Assembly (NCBI RefSeq): GCF_009913235.1
Contig: NZ_CP047897.1
Span: 558,001-622,000 of the forward strand
Reading direction: 5' to 3'
From: Nibribacter ruber
GTDB taxonomy: Bacteria > Bacteroidota > Bacteroidia > Cytophagales > Hymenobacteraceae
DNA length: 64,000 nt
The position numbers were made by a program, and so were the translations under genes. The notes beneath the pieces are model-generated. The model saw only the letters and a list, made by a program, of their open reading frames with translations, did no database searches and had not been told where the DNA came from. Shown here one piece after another: positions 17,532 to 24,743 of this stretch (position 1 is the stretch's first letter; each line of letters begins with the position of its first letter).

Positions 17532-17694
17532 GAAGCTCGCTTGCTAGCCAAGCGCGTGGCAGGAGGCAACCTTGGGCAAACCCCCTAGTAACCGCCAGCC
17601 TTCTGAAATTCCTGAACCTTAGTAAACGTGCACCACGCTCTTAAAAATCCTGTGTGCTGAGAGGGATGGTTGAATCTCCCTGGTGGGACCGTCC

Positions 17695-17732
17695 CGTTTT
17701 TGGCGTGTTTTCAAGAAATTAGCCTAAAAACA
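17695..17732. repeat. 38-bp palindromic element, copy 7
   Basis: Left arm CGTTTTTGGCGTGTTTT, centre CAAG, right part AAATTAGCCTAAAAACA, ending in CA. It is the second copy in the nrdJ-ric gap, 201 bases from copy 6. Confidence 0.9.
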
Positions 17733-18018
17733 ACACAGCCTGTCAATAGCTAGCCTCCTCTGGCCGCAAGTAACATGACCAACATCATTTGCTTCAAAGA
17801 CGCCAGTCATTCTAGATGCCACTGAAAGGCGGTACACTTGCAGTGTTAGACAACCAATCTCTACCATGGGCCAAACCAACGGGGCAAGAGCCGTCTGGCA
17901 AGCCGGGGTAAAGATAAAAGTAAAATAAAATAATAAAATACCCTTTAGTCTTTTAATGTTGATTTTGTTTTATACCTTTAGCTCAGTTATCAAATACAAG
18001 AACTAAATCTTTACTATC

Positions 18019-18975
18019 ATGACCATCACAGAAACCATAGACACCTTGGACGTAACTCAACTGGAGCCCCGCATGAAACACCCCACCATTTTTGAGTGGT
18101 TTGATGCCCGCAAAGGAGGGGAGGCTTTCATCATTCATAATGACCATGACCCTAAGCCGCTTTACTACCAATTACTAGGAGAGCGCGGAAACATCTTTAA
18201 GTGGGAGTACCTGCTGCAAGGCCCCGAAATCTGGGAAGTGAAAATTTCCAAACTCACGCCCTCAGAAGAAGAAAGCATTGGCGAATTGGTAGCCAAGGAT
18301 TATAGGAAAGCCCAGGTGTTTAAGAAATACGGCATTGATTTCTGCTGCGGCGGTAAAAAATCCCTGACTCAGGTGTGCGAGGAAAAAGGAATCAACCCTG
18401 AACTGGTAGAAAAAGAATTAGAGGCCTTGCCAGACACCTCTACCGTTGCCGAGACCGATTTTGCCAGCTGGGATCAGTCTTTCCTAGCCGACTACATTGT
18501 GAACATCCACCATAAATACGTGCGGGAAGCTATACCGGCCCTGCGCGAGTACACCACCAAGATTGCCCGCGTTCACGGCGCCAGACACCCAGAGCTGATA
18601 GACGTTCTGCGTCATTTCAACAACGTAGCGCAGGAACTGGAAAGCCATATGCCTAAGGAAGAGCTGGTATTGTTCCCGTACATCAAACAATTGAACGAGG
18701 CTAAGCAACAAGGTAAAAAGATGAGCGCTCCAAGCTTCGGAAGCATCCAGAACCCCATCAACATGATGGAAATGGAGCATGAAGCCGCCGGCTCAGAATT
18801 AGAGTCCATTAGAACCATCACCCAGGATTATGCGCTACCCGCAGATGCCTGCGCCACCTACCAGGTAGCTTTTGCCAAGTTGCAGGAGTTTGAAGATGAT
18901 TTGTTCCGCCACATCCACCTGGAGAATAACATCTTGTTCCCCAGAGCGATAGAGATGGAAAAAGAAGTATTATAA
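18019..18975 (+). CDS. ric: Iron-sulfur cluster repair di-iron protein (RIC/ScdA/YtfE) with N-terminal DUF2249
   Basis: 318 residues in three parts: an N-terminal DUF2249 domain (about 1-80), the ScdA_N domain (about 84-145) with FKKYGIDFCCGG (Cys109, Cys110), and a hemerythrin-like four-helix domain (about 155-312) with His/Glu ligands in YIVNIHHKYV, NVAQELESHMPKEE, EHEAAG and RHIHLENNILFP. RIC proteins repair Fe-S clusters damaged by nitric oxide or peroxide. The DUF2249 fusion is less usual and links it to the DUF2249 protein two genes downstream. It heads a co-directional run ending in an Rrf2 regulator, and is followed by a hairpin terminator that may lower expression of the rest. Confidence 0.93.
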   Translation: MTITETIDTLDVTQLEPRMKHPTIFEWFDARKGGEAFIIHNDHDPKPLYYQLLGERGNIFKWEYLLQGPEIWEVKISKLTPSEEESIGELVAKDYRKAQVFKKYGIDFCCGGKKSLTQVCEEKGINPELVEKELEALPDTSTVAETDFASWDQSFLADYIVNIHHKYVREAIPALREYTTKIARVHGARHPELIDVLRHFNNVAQELESHMPKEELVLFPYIKQLNEAKQQGKKMSAPSFGSIQNPINMMEMEHEAAGSELESIRTITQDYALPADACATYQVAFAKLQEFEDDLFRHIHLENNILFPRAIEMEKEVL

Positions 18976-18985
18976 GCTGGTAGAC

Positions 18986-19014
18986 AGGCGGGCCGCTCCC
19001 AGGCCCGCCTTTTA
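18986..19014 (+). terminator. Hairpin terminator after ric
   Basis: A 9-bp G/C-rich stem (AGGCGGGCC/GGCCCGCCT) followed by TTTACTTTT. It lies between ric and the hemerythrin gene 76 bases downstream, so part of the transcription probably stops here. Confidence 0.75.
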
Positions 19015-19051
19015 CTTTTCATTCCTTAACTGGGCACTGCCCGCCAATACC

Positions 19052-19552
19052 ATGAACGCTACCCAAACGCCGCAAAAAAGAGCCAAGAGCCTGGTGCCAC
19101 TAAGCAAGGAACATCATTTTGGCCTTCTGTTCTGCTGGAAACTAAAACAGGGGATCAAGCACCAAACAGATTTGAATGTAATGCGTGCCTACGTGCGCTA
19201 TTTCTGGGAAAACGTGCTTAAGGACCATTGCGCCGAAGAAGAATGGTTGGTGGCGCGTCTTCTGCAAACAGACCATGTAGTGCGGCTTCAGTTGGAAGAA
19301 GAGCACCGGCTCCTTCAGAAGTTGATTGAACTCATTGAAGAAGGCAGTCCCATGAACAAAAGTCTGTTTGAGGTATTGGATAAGGACCTGACTGCCCACA
19401 TACGGTGGGAGGAGCGCGAGCTATTCCCTTACCTGCAATCTGTGGTGCCGGCCGAAGACCTTGACTTGGCGGCCAGCGTGTTGCAACACAACCACAGCCC
19501 ACGGCAAGATGCCTTTAGTCCTGAGTTCTGGTTGAGCAAAGGAGCGGCCTAA
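19052..19552 (+). CDS. Hemerythrin domain-containing protein
   Basis: 166 residues, a four-helix hemerythrin-like protein. Candidate di-iron ligands are in LSKEHHFGLLFCWK (near 23-27), DHCAEEEWLVARLL (near 64-69), LEEEHRLL (near 85) and HIRWEERELFPYL (near 118-123). It is soluble and cytoplasmic. Proteins of this type store or sense O2, NO or iron, and this one sits between ric and a DUF2249 protein, so a role in nitric oxide response is likely by context. I see no cysteine pair like that of ScdA. Confidence 0.85.
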   Translation: MNATQTPQKRAKSLVPLSKEHHFGLLFCWKLKQGIKHQTDLNVMRAYVRYFWENVLKDHCAEEEWLVARLLQTDHVVRLQLEEEHRLLQKLIELIEEGSPMNKSLFEVLDKDLTAHIRWEERELFPYLQSVVPAEDLDLAASVLQHNHSPRQDAFSPEFWLSKGAA

Positions 19553-19626
19553 AAGCGCTTCTAGAATTAAACAATTCTTAGGAAAGAGCCATGCCCGCTC
19601 TAGGCGAGAACTAACGAAGACAGGAA

Positions 19627-20448
19627 ATGGAGATATCTGCCACCACCAAAATTTCAGCGTTAATCAAGGAGAATCCGTCTGCCATTGACGCGATTGCCTC
19701 TATTAACAGGCATTTTGAAAAACTAAAGAACCCGGTGCTCAGGAAGATTCTGGCGTCCAGGGTGACCATTGCCGATGCTGCCCGCATTGGAGGCTGTGAA
19801 GTAGCCCTCTTTTTTGAGAAGCTGGCGCCCTTAGGTTTTAACTTGAAGAAGGAGCAAACTCTGGTGGCGGAAACACAATCAAAAGAAGCCGCCGTTTTTC
19901 CCGCATTTCTGGCAGAACTGCCCAAAAACGACTTGCTCTTTCTAGACGTTCGGGAGGACATTGAAACCGGCCAAGACCCTTTCCTGAAGATCATGAAGGC
20001 GGCAGACCAGGTGAACGGAACTAATGCCTTGGCCATTCTGAATTCGTTTGAACCCACCCCCTTGATCCAGATGCTGCAGAAACGGGGGTTTAAGACTTAT
20101 GTAGAAAAGCATCGCCAAGATCTGTTTCAAACCTATTTCTGGCTGGAGGAAAATACTGAAGCGAAAGCAGAAAGCCAACCTAAGTGCAATGACTTGGAGT
20201 TTGACCAGTTGGTGGCCCATTATGTCGGCAAGACCAAGCACGTGGACGTACGAGGGTTGGAGATGCCTCAGCCCATGATCACCATTCTGCATGAACTAGA
20301 ATGGCTGCCCACCGGCCATGCTCTCTTTGTGATCCATAAAAGGGTGCCGCAGTTTCTGCTGCCTAAACTAGAGGAACGCGCTTGTGCCATCTCCATTGCG
20401 GAGCAAGGCCCTTCTGAAGTGCATTTACTTATCTATAAACCTGAATAG
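19627..20448 (+). CDS. DUF1858/DUF2249 domain protein of the NO-response module
   Basis: 273 residues. The N-terminal 75 residues form a DUF1858 domain (KISALIKENPSAIDAIASIN onward). Two DUF2249 domains follow, one from about 103 to 172 (FLDVREDIETGQDPFLKIMK) and one from about 200 to 273 (VDVRGLEMPQPMITILHELE). These small domains are often found with RIC, NnrS and hemerythrins and may bind or shuttle iron or sulfur, but their activity is unproven. The linker between DUF1858 and the first DUF2249 (residues 89-102) is encoded by a 38-base stretch that has both ends and the length of the intergenic palindromic element. It ends 2 bases before the next gene. Confidence 0.85.
   Translation: MEISATTKISALIKENPSAIDAIASINRHFEKLKNPVLRKILASRVTIADAARIGGCEVALFFEKLAPLGFNLKKEQTLVAETQSKEAAVFPAFLAELPKNDLLFLDVREDIETGQDPFLKIMKAADQVNGTNALAILNSFEPTPLIQMLQKRGFKTYVEKHRQDLFQTYFWLEENTEAKAESQPKCNDLEFDQLVAHYVGKTKHVDVRGLEMPQPMITILHELEWLPTGHALFVIHKRVPQFLLPKLEERACAISIAEQGPSEVHLLIYKPE
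19893..19930. repeat. In-frame 38-bp copy of the palindromic element inside a coding region
   Basis: It begins CGTTTTTCCCGCATTTCTGG and ends CCCAAAAACG. It has the same length as the intergenic element, identical 7-base ends, and about 26 of 38 bases identical to the consensus. It encodes AVFPAFLAELPKND in the linker between two domains. Coding constraint may have eroded the inner stem. Confidence 0.55.
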
Positions 20449-20450
20449 CC

Positions 20451-21758
20451 ATGAGCACTGCAAACGCGTCCAATTCGCCGGGCAAGTGGGTCGTGCTGCC
20501 TCATTATGTCTTCGGTGCGGTCTCCTTTCTGGCTTTAAGCCTGTTGCTGCTATTGTCAGGAGATGCTTTTGGCGGCCATTATTTTCACCCAAAGCTACTC
20601 ACGCTCACGCATGTGGCCGTGCTGGGATGGGCCACCATGATCATATTCGGGGCATTGTACCAATTGCTGCCGGTTGTGTTGGAGGTGCGGCTGTACTGTG
20701 AGAAGCTGGCTATTTGCTCGTTTGTCCTTTTAGCGTTGGGCACAGTGCTGCTGGCGTATTCCTTCTGGTTTTTCCAGGTAGGAGTCACGTTACATGTAGC
20801 TGCCTGCAGTTTGTTCATCTCCTTCCTGCTATTTACCATTAACATGGTACAAACCGCCAGGAGTGCACCTTATTGGACGGTAGAAGCTGATTTCATTGTC
20901 ACATCTGCCGTCTGGTTGCTGGTTACAGGGCTCATCGGGTTATTAATGGCCGTCAACTTTACGTATCCGTTTCTGCCCCAGGAACACCTGCATTACCTGA
21001 AACTGCACGCGCACATAGGCATGGCCGGTTGGTTTTTGCTGCTGATCATAGGGGTGGGCTCCAAACTGATTCCCATGTTTTTGTTGGCGCATTGTGACGG
21101 CACCAAGCTGTTGAACGGGTCTTATAATTTGATTAACGCGGGGCTGGTATTCTTCATTTTTGACCATTTATTTTTTCACACCAAACTACTCCCGGTATAT
21201 GCCTTGCTGGTGATAGCAGGGGTGGGGCTGTTTCTCAAGTTTGTCTTTGAAGCTAAGAAGACCATGCAGCGGCCAGATATTGACCTGGGTATGCGGCAGA
21301 CCTTTGTAGCCCTAGGCCTTTTAATAATTCCGCTATGTCTGGTGCTGGTGGTGAGTAGCGGTTTGTCCCTGCCGCCGGCGTTGATGGCAAGTGTGTATCT
21401 GGTCTATGGCTTGTCGGTTTTCCTGGGCTTTGTTTCGGCCTTAATTCTGGGACAAACTTTCAAGACCCTACCGTTTATTGTTTGGATGCACGCCTACGAA
21501 GATTTGGTGGGTCGTTTCAAAACTCCGCTTCCCAAAGATTTGTACAGCCACGCGTTGCTGCTTTGGCAGAACCGGTTCTACTGCCTGGGCTTTCTTGTAT
21601 TAGGCGCCGGGGTATTGCTGCGGGAACAGGCCGTATTTATGGTAGGAGCGCTTGCGTTTACGGTGGCAGCCATTCTTTATGTGGTTAATGTGTTTCATCT
21701 GGTGTTGCACAAAGTTCAAGATTTAAAGCCTTTTGCCTATGGAAACGCTAAAGCCTGA
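20451..21758 (+). CDS. NnrS/cytochrome oxidase subunit I-like membrane protein
   Basis: 435 residues, about twelve transmembrane helices. Heme-copper-like histidine motifs are LTLTHVAVLGWATM (His54), LHYLKLHAHIGMAGWF (near 180-187) and WMHAYEDL. The THVAVLGWATMIIFGALYQLLP block is typical of membrane proteins annotated as cbb3 subunit I-like or NnrS-like in Bacteroidota nitric oxide clusters. It lies 2 bases after the DUF2249 protein gene and overlaps the DUF59 gene by 20 bases, so the genes are coupled. It may bind heme/copper and bind or detoxify NO; catalysis as a full NO reductase is not supported because no glutamate-lined channel or partner subunit can be shown. Confidence 0.78.
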   Translation: MSTANASNSPGKWVVLPHYVFGAVSFLALSLLLLLSGDAFGGHYFHPKLLTLTHVAVLGWATMIIFGALYQLLPVVLEVRLYCEKLAICSFVLLALGTVLLAYSFWFFQVGVTLHVAACSLFISFLLFTINMVQTARSAPYWTVEADFIVTSAVWLLVTGLIGLLMAVNFTYPFLPQEHLHYLKLHAHIGMAGWFLLLIIGVGSKLIPMFLLAHCDGTKLLNGSYNLINAGLVFFIFDHLFFHTKLLPVYALLVIAGVGLFLKFVFEAKKTMQRPDIDLGMRQTFVALGLLIIPLCLVLVVSSGLSLPPALMASVYLVYGLSVFLGFVSALILGQTFKTLPFIVWMHAYEDLVGRFKTPLPKDLYSHALLLWQNRFYCLGFLVLGAGVLLREQAVFMVGALAFTVAAILYVVNVFHLVLHKVQDLKPFAYGNAKA

Positions 21759-22053
21759 TGTAATCCAAGAGGTGTTAAACACCCTCAAGTACATCATTGA
21801 CCCCGAAGTGGGCATAAACATTGTAGACCTTGGGTTGATCTACAAAGTAGAAGCTTCTGACAAAGAGTTGGACATAGAGCTGACCTTAACGACCAAGGGC
21901 TGTCCCATGAGCGGCACCATTACTACAGCTACCCAGCAAATTCTCAAAAGAAAATTCCCAAACCACGAGATTAACGTAGAATTGGTATGGTGGCCCATGT
22001 GGACTCCAGAAATGATCACCGAGGACGGTAGGCGCCAACTGGAAGAGATGTGA
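21739..22053 (+). CDS. DUF59/MIP18-type iron-sulfur assembly protein (SufT/PaaD-like)
   Basis: 104 residues from the ATG at 21739; an upstream TTG in the same frame is less likely. The DUF59 core is clear: IIDPEVGINIVDLGLIYKV (about 20-38) and TTKGCPMSGTI (about 53-63) with the conserved Cys. The family assists maturation of Fe-S proteins. Its 20-base overlap with the NnrS-like gene and the following Rrf2 gene make it part of the NO-damage repair module. Confidence 0.9.
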   Translation: METLKPDVIQEVLNTLKYIIDPEVGINIVDLGLIYKVEASDKELDIELTLTTKGCPMSGTITTATQQILKRKFPNHEINVELVWWPMWTPEMITEDGRRQLEEM

Positions 22054-22089
22054 TATATTTGTCACCATTTAATTAGACAAGGGCTAGCA

Positions 22090-22530
22090 ATGCTTTCAAA
22101 AACCACAGAGTACGCGCTTAGAGCGGTAGTTTACATAGCATTGAACAATGACAAAGGTGCGCGCTCTGGCCTCAAGGAAATTGGCAAAGAACTGGAACTG
22201 CCGGCTCATTTCATGGGCAAGATCCTGCAGGACTTAGTCCGGAAAGGCGTTGTAGCCTCCATGAAAGGACCTGGCGGCGGCTTTTACCTGCACCGCGAGG
22301 CCCGTGAAATTTCTTTGCTAGAGATTGTGCAAACCATTGACGGACTGGAGGCATTCAAGAAATGCGGCATGGGCATGAAGAAATGTTCAGACACCCATCC
22401 GTGTCCATTGCATCATGACATCTCTTTATATAGAGGCCAACTGTTACAAACCCTTAGCTCCAAAACCATTCAAGACTTGGTGGACGGCATTAATACAGGA
22501 AAGTATTTCATCAGAAATGTGATTGAATAG
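22090..22530 (+). CDS. Rrf2 family transcription regulator (NsrR/IscR-like)
   Basis: 146 residues: a winged-helix DNA-binding domain (about 1-65, with LSKTTEYALRAVVYIAL and GPGGGFYL) and a cluster-binding segment with three cysteines, Cys92, Cys99 and Cys105 (spacing C-X6-C-X5-C), the pattern that holds an Fe-S cluster in NsrR and IscR. Cluster loss on NO exposure changes DNA binding. Being the last gene of the RIC/hemerythrin/NnrS-like run, it probably autoregulates that run; I could not identify the operator. The name nsrR is not given because the targets are unproven. Confidence 0.9.
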   Translation: MLSKTTEYALRAVVYIALNNDKGARSGLKEIGKELELPAHFMGKILQDLVRKGVVASMKGPGGGFYLHREAREISLLEIVQTIDGLEAFKKCGMGMKKCSDTHPCPLHHDISLYRGQLLQTLSSKTIQDLVDGINTGKYFIRNVIE

Positions 22531-22754
22531 AGTGAGGTTGTAATGTGTTATAATAGGGTAATTAACATAATATAAATTATAAGACTTTATTATATATGTG
22601 AAGTGTGAGTCATTTAAATAAGTAGCTAAAGGAATTATAGCTGTTATTATGTTAAGTAAATTGTAAGAATGGACAATTGTCTTTTTCTTTATCTATATAA
22701 TTTTGATTTCCATCTTATACTCATCGCTTCAACCGTCTCATTCCACTAGGTAAA
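22531..22754. other. A/T-rich gap without a visible gene
   Basis: A stretch after the Rrf2 gene of strikingly low G/C content, with many TAT/ATA runs such as TTATAATAGGG and TTATTATATATG. It holds no open frame of note and no clear promoter. It precedes the composite palindrome at 22755-22824. Confidence 0.5.
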
Positions 22755-22824
22755 AATAAAAGAGCCTCCTCGTTTTTGGCCTGTTTCCTGAGAATTAGGC
22801 CAAAAACGAGGAGGCTCTTTTATT
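22755..22824. terminator. Composite 70-bp perfect-arm palindrome enclosing element copy 8
   Basis: Locus-specific arms AATAAAAGAGCCTCCT (22755-22770) and their reverse complement (22809-22824) enclose the element. The resulting stem ends in TCTTTTATT on one side and the complement on the other, so it can act as a bidirectional terminator for genes ending at 22530 and 22831. Confidence 0.8.
22771..22808. repeat. 38-bp palindromic element, copy 8
   Basis: Left arm CGTTTTTGGCCTGTTT, centre CCTGAG, right part AATTAGGCCAAAAACG. It forms the apical part of a longer hairpin with unique flanking arms, in a convergent gap. Confidence 0.95.
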
Positions 22825-22830
22825 CCAGTT

Positions 22831-23370
22831 CTACCTTATTTTCTTGAACAGTGCCTGAATGCTTTTAGAGATTCGTTCTTGAATGTCTTGAGCTTTCTTG
22901 GGCATGACCGTTTCAGCTTCGCCTTTCCAGAGTAATTGGTTTTGCGTTGGGTCTACTAAATGCACAGATAAGGTACCGGCTTTATAGGTGCCTACTTCCA
23001 CTTCTTTGCTTTGCCAGGTATACCGACGTTGGCCAGTGTATTTGGGTCGGTCGGTTTGGAAATTAGTCTCACGGGTCTGGGTACGCTCATCTACCACCAA
23101 GCCAATGTTCACCAGCAAATCAGGACTGGAATTCTGTTGGGTTAACCCTCTGCTTTGCAGTTGAGCTGCAATTTCTTTCTGGGCAAACGCAATCTGCTGT
23201 TCATAGGCTTTTGAGTTTTCTAAGGAAGAATCATCTGCGTAGAATCCGAAGGTCCTGTACTTGCTAAGCAAAAAACCAGGTTCTCCTTCCGCACTCAAAA
23301 CATTTACCGGCGCACAGGCTTGTATGGCCAGCAATATGAATAAAATCGATGCAATCAAATGGTGTTTCAT
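22831..23370 (-). CDS. DUF4136 domain lipoprotein
   Basis: 179 residues from the ATG at 23370 (MKHHLIASILFILLAIQACAP), giving a lipoprotein signal with lipobox AIQAC; the in-frame extension to 23433 adds 21 unlikely residues. The mature part has the DUF4136 pattern: a YRTFGFYADD strand, an ELAAQLQSRGL-like helix (KEIAAQLQSRGLTQQNSSPD), SPDLLVNIGLVVDERTQ, and LSVHLVDPTQNQLLWKGEAE near the C-terminus. These envelope lipoproteins are widespread in Bacteroidota and of unknown function. It is likely outer-membrane anchored. Confidence 0.8.
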   Translation of the reverse strand: MKHHLIASILFILLAIQACAPVNVLSAEGEPGFLLSKYRTFGFYADDSSLENSKAYEQQIAFAQKEIAAQLQSRGLTQQNSSPDLLVNIGLVVDERTQTRETNFQTDRPKYTGQRRYTWQSKEVEVGTYKAGTLSVHLVDPTQNQLLWKGEAETVMPKKAQDIQERISKSIQALFKKIR

Positions 23371-23467
23371 GACGGTATAGGATTGTAAGAACTTCCCTCC
23401 TTTTAAACCTTTTCTGTTGGGTTTAAGATTCACAATTCCGTCTATTATGTTCAGTAAAATGCGATGT

Positions 23468-23500
23468 AAAAAAAAAGGGAGCTTGCGGCTCCCTTTTTTT
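23468..23500 (-). terminator. Terminator between two leftward genes
   Basis: A stem GGGAGC/GCTCCC flanked by nine A and a run of T, so it works on either strand. It terminates the TPR gene (ending at 23527) before the DUF4136 gene. Nearly the same stem and flanks recur at 53005-53033. Confidence 0.85.
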
Positions 23501-23526
23501 TATTGGTGGTGTTTATTGATTTGTAA

Positions 23527-24672
23527 TTATTGTAATAAGGTATCCATGCGTTTGGCATCAGCGGTTCTGCCTAGGGCCGTGTATACTTTCAGCAAAGATT
23601 GGATGTTGGTCTTATCGTCTGGCTTGGCCTTATGGGCGGCTTCAAAATAAGGTAGTGCCTGAGTGAAATACTTTTTAGCCTCAGTTTGCAGGGCTTTTCC
23701 GTTTTTCTGGAACTCGGCCAACGTCATTTTATTAGCTCTGTTGTTTAGGTTAGCTCCTTTGTTGAAGTAGTAAACACCCAGGTTGTATTGCGCATCAAAG
23801 TTGGTTGGGTCTAACTGAGCAGCTTTTTTGTAGGCTTCTAAAGCTTCTTCGGGCTTTTTGGTGCGCTCCAACAAGTTACCTTTTACCGTTAACAGGTTGG
23901 CGTTGGTAGGATCTGCGGCAATAGCAGCATCTAGCTTGGCCATGGACTCCTGCTCCTTCCCTGCTTTCAAATACAGGTCAAGCTCTTGCAGCATGAAGGT
24001 TCTGTTGTCTGGATAGGCAGCTCTTGCCTTGGTAATAATGTCAAGGGTTTCCTTTTCATTCTTGTCTACCACAGAGGCAATGTATAACAACTGGTTATAT
24101 ACCGCTGGCGATGCCTGCTTCATGTCTACCAGTTTATTGTACATGCCTTTAGCCGCAGCAAAGTCCTCTGCGCCCGCAGCTGCGTAAGCCGCATACAGGT
24201 AGGCAGTGGTATCTTGGGGCTTGTAGCTGGCAGCCTCCACATAGGCTTTGTAAGCTTCGTTGAACTTCTTGTTGTTGTAGTTGTCTACCCCGGCGTTCAA
24301 TGCATACGCATACATGTTGCCTTGCAAGATCTCTTTGCGCTTGTTGGCATCATCAGTGTATTGCTTCTTTTTGGTTTCCAGGTCGGCCACTTTGCTGAAT
24401 GCTTCATATGCCTCTTTGCTCATTTGCGCCGGGTCAACGGTTTTGCCATATAAAGGGTGGCCAGCCATGTCCATATAGATAAGGCCTTTGTAGTACCAGG
24501 CCTTGGCATTGTCCTTGGTTTTTTCATTCACCACGGCTTTGTCAATCTCGGCTTTGGCTTTGTCAAGCGTGCCTTTTTGGTGCAGCATAACGGCAGAGGT
24601 CACGGCAGCAGTTTGCGCATTAGCTAGTTGCAGGGAGAGAACCGCCGCGGCCGTTAAAAGAAATTTTTTCAT
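23527..24672 (-). CDS. Tetratricopeptide repeat protein, exported
   Basis: 381 residues with a Sec signal peptide (about 1-19, ending LANAQ) and a series of TPR-type helical pairs, clearest at AKAWYYKGLIYMDMAGHP, AYKAYVEAASYKPQDTTAYL, PTNANLLTVKGNLLERTKKP and PEEALEAYKKAAQLDPTNFD. TPRs mediate protein contacts; in Bacteroidota such periplasmic proteins often support envelope or gliding machinery, but no specific partner is visible. It is upstream of its own terminator and lies next to gyrA in the same orientation, 71 bases apart. Confidence 0.85.
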   Translation of the reverse strand: MKKFLLTAAAVLSLQLANAQTAAVTSAVMLHQKGTLDKAKAEIDKAVVNEKTKDNAKAWYYKGLIYMDMAGHPLYGKTVDPAQMSKEAYEAFSKVADLETKKKQYTDDANKRKEILQGNMYAYALNAGVDNYNNKKFNEAYKAYVEAASYKPQDTTAYLYAAYAAAGAEDFAAAKGMYNKLVDMKQASPAVYNQLLYIASVVDKNEKETLDIITKARAAYPDNRTFMLQELDLYLKAGKEQESMAKLDAAIAADPTNANLLTVKGNLLERTKKPEEALEAYKKAAQLDPTNFDAQYNLGVYYFNKGANLNNRANKMTLAEFQKNGKALQTEAKKYFTQALPYFEAAHKAKPDDKTNIQSLLKVYTALGRTADAKRMDTLLQ

Positions 24673-24743
24673 CTTTCTTGTATTTTGGTTAATGTGTGTG
24701 CTTGTCTAACAGTTGTATTACAATTTATCATTCCCAGAAAGGC

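Larger units (their letters stand above)
17382..18018. other. Divergent gap between nrdJ and ric
   Basis: 637 bases without a gene, carrying two palindromic element copies (17494-17531 and 17695-17732). Near the ric start there is a candidate -7 box TACCTTTA at 17973-17980 in an A/T-rich tract with AAAATAAAATAATAAAATA. No cobalamin riboswitch, Fnr dyad or small open frame could be supported. Confidence 0.5.

Noticed and set aside
17382..18018. Cobalamin riboswitch upstream of nrdJ
   Set aside because: On the minus strand I saw GCCACGCGCTTGGC and a G-rich run, but not the conserved B12-box and GGTGC/CCCGC core in order.
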